Source: Xiphophorus maculatus
Taxonomy: Eukaryota; Chordata; Actinopteri; Cyprinodontiformes; Poeciliidae
Reading direction: 5' to 3'
Length of the DNA: 64,000 nt
Assembly: GCF_002775205.1 (NCBI RefSeq)
Contig: NC_036457.1
Span: forward strand, 3,000,975-3,064,974
This document shows, in pieces, positions 23,162-35,101 of this stretch. A program made the position numbers and the translations under genes. Below the pieces are notes generated by a model. It was not told the origin of the DNA. It saw only the letters and a program-made list of their open reading frames with translations, and ran no database searches. Numbering within the stretch: the stretch's first letter is position 1; each line of letters starts with the position of its first letter.

Positions 23162-25418
23162 ACTGACTTCACTCTGTTTTTTCCCCTCGGAAAGTCTTAG
23201 AGCACTTTGTTGATGGCAACAGGGTAAAACATGCATGTCTGGGTGATTCGTAGCAAATATGAACAGTAGAGAAAAGTGTCAACTGTTCCATAAGTGATTT
23301 TTATAATATGATAAACTGCTAGTACAAAAGCACACATCAGATTATTCACTGTTGTGAGACATGTTAGTTCCTTATTTCCCCCTTCTGCAGTTTTATCTGC
23401 AGAGGATGATATTTTAGAACTAGAATATGTCAGAGGAAAAGCTGTGATTTGCTTGTGGTGTCTAGCATCAAAAACACTTCTGTGTGTCTTAAAGTTTCCA
23501 ATTAAACAAAATCTGCAAATGGTATTCACTCATCTGCTTTCAAACACACAAGAATCAAAAAGGCTTTCCATAAGTTTTTTTTATTTTATTTTTTATTTTT
23601 ATCATTCTTCCAAAGCTGTATTTCCAGAGCTGTGAGGTCGGACACTGATGTTGGATGAGAAGACATACAGTATACTAGAATACAGTTTTTGCTCAAGTTC
23701 AAGGTGTTTTAAAGGGTTCAAGTTGTCCAGGCCAGTCAAGTTCTTCCAAACCAGTCTTGTTCATGTCTTCATGCAACAAGATCTTAGTTTCTGTTATCAG
23801 ATTAAGTTGGGAGTGAATGGGTGATGCAGATGTTTAGTGGGTCATTCTTTTATACATTTTATTGTTCGAACTGAGATAGAGTGAAGGATGTTGTGTTTTT
23901 TTTTTGTACATCTGTCCCTGAACTTTGAGTTTTTATTTTTTGGTTAAGGTCCAATTTATAGTCTTATTCTCTCTCTCTGGCAGTAGGTAACATAAATTTA
24001 CTATGCAAAATATGAATGGGTGAATGACTGAATGTATGGTAAAGGGCTTTGGAGTTCTCTAACGTGATAAAGCGTATAATGTAGGCCACTTACCTTTGTG
24101 TGCCACTCTGTCGGTCCTGTTTCTGTCGGTCTGTTTTAGCATAATATCCCCATGTCGACACATGAAGAACAAAATTATGTCCAGCAAAAGCTACGGACTC
24201 TTTGCATATGGCGTCACACTCTTCAGAAAGCAGACCACTCTGCTCCAAAACAACCTATGTGTGCATCAACTCCTGTAAAGCCTGCCAAAAACAGTCAGCT
24301 GGTAAATTAATATCACTTTTATTTAGTTTATTTCACTGTAAAAATGCTGATGAGGTGTCATTTTATCAAAAACCTTTTTATGAAAAGAGATACTGCGGCG
24401 ATGGACAGCAGCAATTAGTCGTAAGGACAAACAGCCTTTGGTGCATTTTACAATGTAAGAAGAATTCATATACTTAATAAATAAGTTTAGTAAAATGCAA
24501 TTAAATGTTGTATTATGGAGAAAGCATGCATCTAATCTTTAGTAACCATAGAAAAAAATGGCTCACCATGCTAGTAGAAAAAGGCCTAGCATCTAGACCT
24601 TTGACCTTTAAAGTCTGCTCTGTGTAAGGGGAAACATATTTATCACATAGCTGTATGAATCATGTGCTCTGAATTCAGGCAGATTTGAACACATCAGTTT
24701 CTAAGCTTTCTAGTTCCAACTTTTTGTAGATACCGCCATCTATGAACCCCAACTAATTGTGCTACTGACAGACTAATAATCTCAACTTGAACAAGTAGAA
24801 ACTATGGCTAAATAGTCAAAAACACAAATATAGTTCTGGTCCAAGATCGTTCGTTAATCTCCCCATCCATGGGCCGTAGTGTCGTTGTTGTGTTCTGTGC
24901 TTTCTGGGATGTTAGTTTAGTACGTTAATCAGTTTTTATTTATTTATGTGCATAAGTCATTGGGGGTTAAATTGATGTGTGTGACTCATTTTTTTACATA
25001 GTTTATCTGCAGATCTAAACAGCTGACATGCTCTTTTATAAGTTTTCTTCACAGCTAAAAACGAACTGAAACACTGAATCTGCTTGATTTACTTCCTCAT
25101 TAACCTTTAGTTCCTTATAACAGTTTGTTACAAATGAAATCTATCACACTTTGTCAAATCAAATGTTTTCTTACACCAAATCTGTGAGAAAAAGACAAGT
25201 TTTAAGATCTCTTAAACTGAAATGTATATAAATTAAATGCAACACAAACTTTTATGTCCTGAGTAACTTGTCAGAGGAAACATAAAATAGTGAGTCACGT
25301 CTTTTGCGAGAGTCAACTGCAGTCAGGAAGCTACGGACTAGACAAGTCTTAAGTTGGACACAAATACTGAAAGCAGCAACATGAAACTTTCTTTAATGTT
25401 GATTAAATTTAATCTTAC
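23162..25418. other. Intergenic; no gene seen
   Basis: Over 2 kb of AT-rich DNA between the gene F promoter and the orphan signal exon at 25.4 kb. No V, C2 or TM exon belonging to that orphan was found here, so its gene body seems to have been deleted. Confidence 0.5.
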
Positions 25419-25473
25419 CTGCAAACTGAAGCCTCAGAATTAAAGACAACCGTATTCATCCTGTTTCAGCCAT
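25419..25473 (-). pseudogene. Orphan signal-peptide exon of a dead receptor copy
   Basis: Aligns with the signal exons of genes C-F (ATGGCTG..., ...CTTCAGTTTGCAG|GTAAG). It is 55 nt with phase 1 kept, but codon 6 is TGA where paralogues have TGG (Trp). The donor is intact. A TTTCCTCAC box sits about 106 bp upstream as in live genes. No downstream exons remain. Confidence 0.7.
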
Positions 25474-26131
25474 TTTGCTCATCTGCCTTGGCTCTGTTCA
25501 TGTTCGCAAACAAATATGAATATGAACAAATAAAATGGCTTCTTATTGAAAATAAATACCTATGAACTTCAGGAGGGGTGATTTCCTCACAACATCTTCA
25601 CCGTTTCTCACTTGTGATGTTTGTTGTTTAAGTCTCTACATGTTTTTAGAAACCTATCAAAAAGACTGTAAAACACTGATGTATTTCAAAAGCATTTTTT
25701 TAAAACTTGCAAGAATAAAACAATTGCTTTAAGAGATGATACGTTTGGAAACAAGATGGGACTAATTCTGTTGAAATGTGTTAGTTTCTGTTACCAGCTG
25801 TTGCACATGAACACACTAGCAGCATGAAAAGTCTCACTGATCTCATTTTTCAAATTTAGACCAAGCAATGTTCATAGCAACAGCAGATAATCATAATCTA
25901 TTTGAACTTATGAAAGCAAACAGTGAAAAATCAGCAGCTAGAGCGATGTTTCTCAAGCCGGATGCTCAGGGCCGGCTGACCTACATGTTCCCTGCTGCAG
26001 TTCACCTCCCTTACAAAATGAGTGAAAGGTTAAAGGGGAAGAATGATGTGTTTTCCAGTCACAAAGGGTCATTTTAAAGCACAATAAAGTAACTATGTTG
26101 TCTTCAGTCGTTATAAAAATGCTATATATAC

Positions 26132-26166
<35 letters not shown>

Positions 26167-27308
26167 TATGAAATATGATTGAAAAGAAATGTGACTTTGT
26201 AATTTAATGCCTTGAAATTGAGCCTCTGTCTCTTTAAAAACTCCTGCTCTTTCTGAAACTCCGCCTTCAGGAAGTCGTTGCAAAATGGCTCCTCTATTAA
26301 TCTTTCAACATTTTTTACATGCCTGCACTGAGAAGTAGCTTATATGATAAGCTCATCAGATGGACAGTTCCACCAAGCGTTTGCTAACTGCTGCTGCTAG
26401 TCTGAAGGAGCAGAGTAGGAAAGTCAAGGGGAGAGCTGAGAGGTGGAAACTCAGAAGCTTTGATGCTGCTAATCTAAGGAGGAGCTTTAACATGAAGTAA
26501 AGCTCAAAAAGTTGTTTTTACGTAACATTGATCCTGTGACAAACTTCTGCTGCATTTCAAACTTGAACACTGAACCCGTTTTACTTTTTTCCTCTCTTCT
26601 CATTTTCTGGACCTTCAGGTTTGCTTGTTTTTAGTGAGTAAATAAAATACACATTGATCTTTAAAGGTAATGATACCAAAAGCAAGTTGGGGGTTTAACT
26701 GTGGAAAGCAGGTTAGTTTCTGTTTACAATGCAACGTTAAGAAGCCTGGGAGGAGAAATGTTTCTTCTGCCATTTACATTCTGTTTATTTCACACAGAGA
26801 CAATACACAACATTTCATTAACCTTTTAAAACATGAACGGTGCCAGTGTAACATAGTTAATGTTGTATAGAATTCCACTTGTCATTACTTCCAAGTTTGG
26901 GTTCATGTGTAATGGGTGAAACAGCACCCCCTCCTGGTGGTTGGCAGTGTTAAATATACTGAACACAGACATCTCGTTGCCAGTTCATGAGAGATGAGCG
27001 TGAGGTAGGTCCACTGAGTTTAACACTCTGGTCAAATGTTATGTTAGCTTGATGCTAACATGAAATGCTATTCCTCGTAAGGAGCTGTACCCGCTGTGAT
27101 GAACCTGATTCCTGATCAGTCGTTATTCTGTTCCATACAGATAAAAATCATTTCATCTCATCCTGTCTCCTGGCCCTTATTCACACAACGCAGAACTGAG
27201 TTGAACTGAGCTAGAACCCGATCATTATCGAGGTTACACCAGACTAGCAAGAAATTCTAATTTCCACCTGCAGTCTTTGGACTATAGTGTAATGAAGTGC
27301 AGGTGTAG
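25474..27308. other. Intergenic; (AT)n microsatellite inside
   Basis: Noncoding. An (AT)n/(TATA)n run lies at about 26123-26170. No receptor exon or other gene was recognised. Confidence 0.5.
26123..26170. repeat. (AT)n microsatellite
   Basis: Alternating TA dinucleotides with a few interruptions. Confidence 0.9.
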
Positions 27309-27672
27309 TGGTGAGGCAAACGCGGTAGACCCAGGTAGAAGTTAGAGATGATGGTTTAATGATGAAAGTAATCCACAATATAGTCCAACAACCAGGCAGC
27401 ACGGCTGAGCGGAAAGCCAGGGCTGAACGCCGGTAGCAACTGGAGGAAACGAATGGAAGAACAGCTGACGAGACAAATGACACTAGACAGAACTGACACT
27501 ACATACAACTAGGACCCGACGAGGAACAAAGAACACAGGTGGGGTTAAATACACAAAGGGTAATCATGGAAACGAGACACACCTGGGAACAATCAAGGGG
27601 AAGACAGGACAATACGGAGACTCAGAGACACAGAAACTCAAAATAAATACACAGAAAACTCAAATCCTGACA
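27309..27672 (-). mobile_element. Solo LTR (gypsy-like)
   Basis: On the minus strand it runs from TGTCAGGATT to CCTCACCA, so it has TG...CA ends. It contains a TATTTAA box and a CATTAAA polyadenylation-type signal near its 3' part. It is related to the LTRs at 34.4, 38.2 and 39.1 kb. The flanks TGTAG (27304-27308) and TATAG (27673-27677) could be a 5-bp target duplication with one change. No internal region is present. Confidence 0.75.
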
Positions 27673-28185
27673 TATAGAGTGCCATTTCAGCCAAAATTAC
27701 ATAGATTATTAATAAGTAAGTTATTGGCTTCTTTATTTATTTATTTCTGCCCATCCTTTTTCATTTTCCTTATTTGTTTCTGCTTCACTATGATAATGAG
27801 GGGCGGTGCCTTCAGGCTACAACTTCTCCCATTTGGTTGGTTAGCATCACACTGTACTTAGCTTCAAGAAAGATGGCGACCTACCACCAGTTTATCAGGT
27901 AGATGGAGCTTGGCAACTTTATTAGACATTACAACTAAATCAATGGAATGAAAAACACTTTAATTCTACTGAATACATGATTTGCTAGCATAAAAAATAC
28001 ATATATTACAATGAACTTTCTAAATGCATTAAATGTTTGAAGGATTGTGATCCAAGCACTGCAGAGAGGCAGGATGGGAGCAGATTAGGCATCAAACAAG
28101 CAGAAACGATCCAGAACAAAACATTCAAATCCACAACAAATGAAAGGAAAATGTTGCTTTTTCTTCTGTTATGGACAGCAGCCAA
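27673..28185. other. Intergenic; 3' UTR of gene H likely
   Basis: Noncoding DNA between the solo LTR and the gene H stop codon. No gene seen. Confidence 0.4.
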
Positions 28186-30910
28186 TCAGATCACAGCAGA
28201 ATGAGGCTGCAGAGTGCTGTAGATCACAGGGTCAGGGACCTGGAATAACACAATAATAAAAAACAACATAAAAAAATATTACTATAACACATTAGCCATA
28301 AATAGAGGTGTTAATATTTTAACATTGCTTTTCTGTGCATAGAGAAAGCAGATGGTAAATCCATGTTTATCAGCTCATGGATGATGAATATCACATTTAT
28401 TATAAAAATTGCACATGAAGCCAATCCATGAATCTTTTGCAATATTAAAACCTAAAGCTTAAGATCCAGTTAGAGAAAAGGTTTCAACATGGAAGACCCT
28501 AATATTTGTACATTACATCACAGCGTTTACCAAATGAATAAATTTATGTTGCATTTGAATCGCAGCACTCACGTTGCTTTTTGTCCTGGTTTCCATGCCG
28601 AGATTCATGGATGTATAAGAAGCATAAGGCTCAACCTGCTGAAGGAAAACAAAGCAAAGAGAAACAGTGATGTGATTTAAGCAAACTGTTTGCAAAAGAA
28701 TGTTGTTTTGTCATTGAAGGTTCTTCCTGTTGTTAAGAAGAGTTATTATTGTTATTATTCAGTTTGTTTCTGACGCGTCTGCCTGGAACAGACCTAACCC
28801 ACAAAACCATCTGATGTCATTCTGCCCTGTGTGGGTTTTTGATAAGACTGAGTCATCATGGCAGAGTCTGACATCAATTCCTCAGCTGAGTTTCATATCT
28901 GCGTGGCAAAAGTCCAAAGATGTCCATAAACCAGCAGTGGCTGAATGAGGTTTCAAAATGTCTAAATATGTCATATTTCTGTGGTGAAACTCACAGGTTG
29001 GTCTTCCTTCTGGTTTTTACTTCCTAAAAGAGAAAAGAGTTGGACTCAGCTATCATGCATCATAGTTTACTATCTACTGTTACTTTGTTATTTTTTATGC
29101 ACATCAGAAAAACAACAGTTAAAATATTAAGCAGCAGTTTGCATACATGGTAGTTGTTTTTAAATAAATCAGTAATTGTTCTCACCTTTAGTTTTTATCC
29201 ATCCAATGGTTACCATCACAGTTATTAAGAGTCCTGCTAACAACATGGACACAATGACAGCCCACCAAATCCACCCTGGTGGAAAGACGACACGTTATAT
29301 AGAATAACACCACTGGAAGAAAAACACCAACACATAGCATCTGTTTGAAATGAAAGGAATAGGCTGGCTTTGTTAAAGAGACATTCTGTGAGAACAACAA
29401 TAGGTCAGTAGGTCAGATGGACTCCGTCTTATATATCATTACAGCGGCTTAACAACTTTAACACAGATATATTTAGGCCAAGAAAACAATATAAAAACTT
29501 CAGATAGTGTCTTGTGCTGTAGACCTTCCTCTAATCTGTGGATATTTTTACTTTTCTACAAGTTCACTACTTTCTACCACAGCTAATGGAATCATTACTG
29601 CTAATATCTTCACTGCATTTCATTTATCAAAGAAGAACCCAGACTATACCTGTAGGTATTTAAACGTAATAAAATGCATCCCTACCTTGTGATTTTGTTT
29701 GATTATTTTCGGTAAATAAAGTTGCTGTTGGGGTTTCTGATGTTCGCCACCTGCTGCTGGTTGAAGATGCTGATTCAGTTCTGTCTGATTTGGTTAATAT
29801 TGAGTTAGTTGTTGCTGATGTAGTTGCTGTAGCTGCTGTTGGCTGTTCTGTAAATTAGGATTATGTTGTGTTAATTAAGCTTAAGTTGCATCATTATATG
29901 AAAACAATCAGCTGATTAGAGTAGATACATATAAAAAACTGAAATATTTCAAGTTTGAGAGAATGATGAATAATGTTTCATGTTCTCACCTCTTTTCTTC
30001 CCTGATGACTGATGGTTGAAGGTGAACAGCTGGTATTGTTTGGCTTCATATCCATCATGTACTTTGCACTTTAATAATTCATAAAACATTGAGTTCTGAT
30101 GCAGATGAAATGCTGGGATTGTGACAGCTGCAGAGCAGGAGGATGTTACATTCACATCTGGTGATATTTTCTCTTTCCCCTCATACAGCCACCACACTTT
30201 GTGTCTGCAGTATATGTATTGAGACACAGAGCAGGTAAAGGTGACTTTTCCATTGTTTCTTTGTTCAGTCACTGGTGAAGATGGAGATATTTAGAAAAGA
30301 CAACAAAAGAAATTCAGCTTCATTGTTGTATCACTAAGAGGAAGTGTGACTAAATACGAATGTGATGTAAATACTCACTGGTAACAACAGACAGATCAAC
30401 CTTCCTGAGGTGATTTGATCTGCAGTAGTAGTGACCAACATCCTCCATTGTGACGTTCTCTATGACCAGAGAACAGTCTGCTGTGACACTCAGTCTGCCT
30501 GACTTAGCGTTAGCCTTTTCTGTGAAATTTCCTTGTTCAAACAATGATACACTTCTGTTTCCTGGCTGACCTGACGTCCATGTGATTCTGTCACAGTTGT
30601 GTTTCTTCTCTGTCACATTTCCACAGGGTAAAGTGACTCCATCACCAGTTTTAACAGTGAAAAAAGCTCGCTGTTGTCCAGCTGTTGCTGCAGGGAAAAA
30701 TGGAACAAATAACTGCTGACATGTAGATTGAGAGGTAGAAACAACATAATATTTTTGGTCACAAATAAAACCCAATAAGTAATAAATACTTTCAAGTAAC
30801 ATATTTTACTGCACATCTGAGGATGGATATTTGTTAGATGTTTCCTTACCTGTGAGCTGAAGCATCAGAATTGTAAATAAAGTCTTAGAGATCCACTTAG
30901 AGGAAAGCAT
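28186..30910 (-). CDS. Ig receptor gene H: V, C2, mucin-like stalk, TM, ITIM tail
   Basis: Eight exons in frame give 349 aa: signal 30910-30850, V 30687-30379, C2 30271-29990, stalk 29847-29686, TM 29275-29186, linker 29023-28995, tail-1 28635-28573, tail-2 28239-28186. V has LPCGN, YYCRS and an extra Cys pair (HNCDR, ADCSL). C2 has four Cys and WLYEG. The 54-codon stalk is Thr/Ser/Ala-rich and probably O-glycosylated. TM is 90 nt and begins with a WIWW motif like gene C. The tail has ASYTSM (Tyr318) and VIYSTL (Tyr339); the latter is a canonical ITIM. Tail-1 could start one codon earlier (CAG repeat at the acceptor). Predicted inhibitory receptor. The V-intron-C2 block is nearly the same as in gene I, which has a different tail. 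Confidence 0.85.
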
Positions 30911-31507
30911 CGTGCTTCAGTGTCTTTACATCCACGACTGACTGAGTCTGTGAAGCAGCTTCCTTTTAAGCATGAAATCATTGCGTGTGTGTGTGTGTAT
31001 GGAGGTGTGACTTCCTCAGCAGCAGGCTGTTGTTTGTCACGTATTTAACTCCATTACACACTTCACAGGGCAGCAAGTGGCAGGGGCGGGTGAACAATCA
31101 TTACAAATATAGTAACCATAATAGAAACTTATTTTTCTCAATTCCACAATGCATGTTAATACCAATAACAAGATATGATGTTTAACTTAACTGCAAAGTA
31201 AAATGAAATCCTCGACACTCTCTGCGTTCTGTCACCTCTGGAGGAATCTGACTGTAACTCCGCCTTCTAAGTTATTGTTAGCTTTGATACTAATGTTACA
31301 TTATTGCAGCATCATCCTGATTTGTAAGTTGCTCTGGAGAAAAGTGTCTGCCAAATAAATGAACAAGAGCATAAACAAACCAGAAATTCGTGAATCAAAC
31401 ATGACAACACCTGATATATGTGCATAAATGTTAGGTCAGGCTCTCATCCTTATAATTCAGGTGTGTTGGAATATTTTTTTTATTGAAGTTTAAAATGGTC
31501 CCATTCA
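30911..31507. promoter_or_regulatory. Upstream flank of gene H with ETS-like site
   Basis: GAGGAAGTCA (minus strand, 31008-31017) lies 98 bp upstream of the ATG, next to a short (TG)n run. No other gene up to the LINE at 31.5 kb. Confidence 0.45.
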
Positions 31508-34410
31508 CAAATCATCCATCCATCTATCCATCCCTCCATTTTCTTCCACTTTATCCAAGGTCGGGTCGCGGGGGTAGCAGCTTCAGAAGGGAGGCCCAGA
31601 CTTCCCTCTCCCCAGCCACTTCTTCTAGCTCTTCCGGGGGAATCCCGAGGCGTTCCCAGGCCAGCCGAGAGACATAGTCCCTCCAGCGTGTCCTGGGTCT
31701 TCCCCGGGACCTCCCTCCCGGTGGGACGTGCCTGGAACACCTCACCAGGGAGGCGTCCAGGAGGCATCCTGACCAGATGCCCGAGCCACCTCAACTGGCT
31801 CCTCTCGATGTGAAGGAGCAGCGGCTCTACTCTGAGTCCCTCCCGGATGACTGAGCTTCTCACCCTATCTCTAAGGGAGAGCCTAGCCACCCTACGGAGA
31901 AAACCCATTTCGGCCGCTTGTAGCCGCGATCTCGTTCTTTCGGTCATGATCCAAAGCTCATGACCATAGATGAGGGTGGGAACGTAGATCGACCGGTAAA
32001 TCGAGAGCTTTGCTTTTTGGCTCAGCTCTCTCTTCAACCCCACCGGCCTGTACAGCACCCTCTTGACGGCAGACGCTGTGCCAATCCGCTCCCTTCTTCC
32101 CTCATTCAGGAACAAGATCCTGAGATACTTGAACTCCTCCACTTGGGGCAGGACACCCCCCCCTGACCCGGAGAAGGCATTCTACCCTTTTCTGGCTCAA
32201 GACCATGGTCTCGGATTTGGAGGCACTGATCCCCATCCCGGCCGCTTCACACTCGGCTGCGAACCGCTCCAGCGAGAGCTGGAGATCACGATCTGATGAA
32301 GCCAGTAGGACCACATCGTCCGCAAAAAGCAGAGATGCTATCCTAGGGCCACCAAATCGGATCCCCTCAACACCTTGGCTGCACCTAGAAATTCTGCCCA
32401 TGAAAGTAATGAACAGAATAGGTGACAAAGGGCAGCCCTGGCGGAGTCCAACTCTCACCGGAAATGAGCCCGACTTACTGCCAGCAATGCGGACCAGACT
32501 CTGACACCGGTCATACAGGGACCTGACAGCCCATATCAAAGGGCCCGGTACCCCATACTTCCGGAGAACCCCACACAGGGCTCCCCGAGGGACACGGTCG
32601 AACGCCTTCTCCAAGTCCACAAAACACATGTAGACCGGTTGGGCGAGCTCCCAGAACCCTCCAGGACCCTGCCGAGGGTGTAGAGCTGGTCCAGTGTTCC
32701 ACGACCAGGACGAAAACCACACTGCTCTTCCTGAATACAAGGTTCGACTATCTGATGGACCCTCCTCTCCAGACCCCTGAATAGACCTTGCCAGGGAGGC
32801 TTAAGAGTGTTACCCCTGTAATTGGAGCACACCCTCCGGTCCCCCTTTTTGAACAGGGGGACCACCACCCCAGTCTGCCAATCCAGGGAAACTGCCCCCG
32901 ATGTCCATGCAATATTGCAGAGTCGCATCAGCCAACACAACCCTACAACATCCAGAGCCTTAAGGAACTCCGGGCAGATCTCATCCACCCCCGGAGCCTT
33001 GCCACCGAGGAGCTTTTTAACCACCTCAGCGACCTCGTCCCCAGAGATTGGAGAGCCCAACCCAGAGTCCCCAGGCTCAGCTTCCTCAATGGAAGACATG
33101 TTGGTGGGACTGATGAGGTCTTTGACGTAGTCTGCCCACCGGCCCACAACTTCCCAAGTTGAGGTCAGCAGCACACCATCCCCACTATAAATAGTGTTGG
33201 TGCTGTACTGCTTCCCCCTCCTGAGACGCTGGATGGTGGACCAGAATTGCCTCAAAGCTGTATGGAAGTCTTTCTCTATGGCCTCTCCAAACTCCTCCCA
33301 CGCCCGAGTTTTTGCCTCAGCAACCACCCGACCCGCATGCCGCTTCACCCGCCGGTACCCATCAGCTGCTTCCGGAGTCCCACAGGCCAAAAAGGCCCGA
33401 TAGAACTCCGTCTTCAGCCTGACAGCATCCCTCACCAAAGGTGTCCACCAACAGGTTCGAGGGTTGCCGCCATGACAGGCACCGTCAACCTTGCGGCCAC
33501 AGCTCCAATAGGCCGCCTCGACAATAGAGGGATGGAACATGGTCCACTCAGACTCAATGTCTCCTACCTCCCCCGGAACATGTTCAAAGTTCTGCCGGAG
33601 ATGGGAGTTAAAGCTCCGTCTCTTAGGGGATTCTGCCAGACGTTCCCAGCAGACCCTCACAACACGTTTGGGCCTGCCAGGTCTGACCGGCTTCCTCCCC
33701 CACCACCGGAGCCAACTCACCACCAGGTAGTGGTCAGTGGACAGCTCCGCACCTCTCTTCACCCAAGTGTCCAAGACATACAGCTGCAAATCTGATGAAA
33801 CGATGACAAAGTCGATCCTGGTGTCCTGGTGCCAAGTGCACATATGGACACCCTTATGCTTGAACATGGCGTTTGTTATGGACAATCCATGATGAGCACA
33901 GAAGTCCAACAACAGAACACCGCTCGAGTTCAGATCGGGGGGCCGTTCCTCCCAACCACGCCCCTCCAGGTCTCACTGTCATTGCCCACTTGAGCGTTGA
34001 AGTCCCCCAGCAGAACAAGGGAGTCCCAAGGGAGGGGGTACTCTCCAGTACCCCCTCTAAGGACTCCAAAAAGGTTTGTAATCTGAACTGTCATTCAGCC
34101 CTTAAGCACAAACGAAAGTCAGGACCCGTCCCCCCACCTGTAGGCGGAGGGAGGCTACCCTCTCGTTCACCGGGGTAAACCCCAACGTACAGGCGCCGAG
34201 ATGAGGAGCAATAAGTATACCCACTCCTGCCCGACGCCTCTCACCGTGGGCAACTCCAGAGTGGAAGTATGTCCAGCCCCTCTCAAGGAGGCTGGTTCCA
34301 GAACCAGAGCCATGCGTCGAGGTGAGACCGACTATTTCTAGTAATAGAAATAATGCAACATGCCTCTCTGAACTGTCTGGTTGGGTCCTTCTGTCATTAA
34401 ATTGGGTGGT
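31508..34410 (-). mobile_element. Rex3/RTE-like LINE, 5'-truncated and frameshifted
   Basis: Read on the minus strand: part of an endonuclease domain (34.3-33.9 kb, with VGILIAP and VLTFVCA), a linker, a reverse transcriptase (33.0-32.2 kb, RQGCPLSP and catalytic LLFADDVVLL), a C-terminal region (RGRPRTRWRDYV) and a 3' tail of GATG/GGAT-type repeats at 31.51-31.54 kb. That tail and the protein style fit fish Rex3 (RTE clade). The reading frame shifts at about 34.1, 32.7 and 32.1 kb, so it is dead. Its 5' end abuts an LTR. Plus-strand frames across it are shadows. Confidence 0.85.
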
Positions 34411-34414
34411 GAAG

Positions 34415-34748
34415 TGGTGAGGCAAACGCTGAGGACCCAGGTAGAAGTGAGATGAAATGATGTTTTAATGAAGAAAATCCAAAACTCCAGGCAGCACGGC
34501 TGAGCGGAAGCCAGGGCTCAACGCCAGTAGCAACTGGTTGTACGAATGGACTGCAGAATACACACAACTGAACTGAACAGAAACAAACGACAAGGACCCG
34601 ACAGAGACACAGGTGACATTAAATACACAGGAGGTAATCAGGGAATGAGACACACCTGGGAACAATCAAGGGGAAGACAGGACAACACGGAGACTCAAAA
34701 ACACAGAAACTCAAAATAAACACAGAGAAAAAAACACAGATCCTGACA
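34415..34748 (-). mobile_element. Solo LTR (gypsy-like) next to the LINE
   Basis: TG...CA ends on the minus strand (TGTCAGGATC to CCTCACCA), homologous to the LTR at 27.3 kb. It directly abuts the truncated 5' end of the Rex3-like LINE. No clear target duplication was seen. Confidence 0.75.
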
Positions 34749-35101
34749 AAACATCTTTATTCAAAATTTTAAAACAATATTTTTTTCCCATAGGTGACTG
34801 ATTATTGACATACTTGAGTTATTATAGCCTTTAATACTTGTGGTTATTCATAACTCTTTTATCTAAAAGTATATGAACAACTCATAATGTTCTAAGAAAA
34901 CAATTTCTTCTTGTTTGACACAAATAAATGTTTTACAGCTTCCTTGTGTTTCAAACTAAAACAGTTTGTGATACATAAAGTCATATTTCATATTTGCTAA
35001 TGAATTTATTGCTTTATATTGGCTCTTCAATCGATCTGTGGAATCTGACGGAAGCAGAAGACTCTGGGATGTTTTCATATACCACAGTCTCTCCATGCTG
35101 A
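34749..35101. other. Short intergenic; 3' UTR of gene I likely
   Basis: AT-rich. On the minus strand, 35096-35038 encodes TVVYENI followed by an open frame to a stop, but it is out of frame with the canonical gene I splice path. Confidence 0.5.

Noticed and set aside
31480-34178. Plus-strand open frames of 60-180 aa
   Set aside because: Antisense shadows of the GC-rich Rex3-like LINE on the minus strand.
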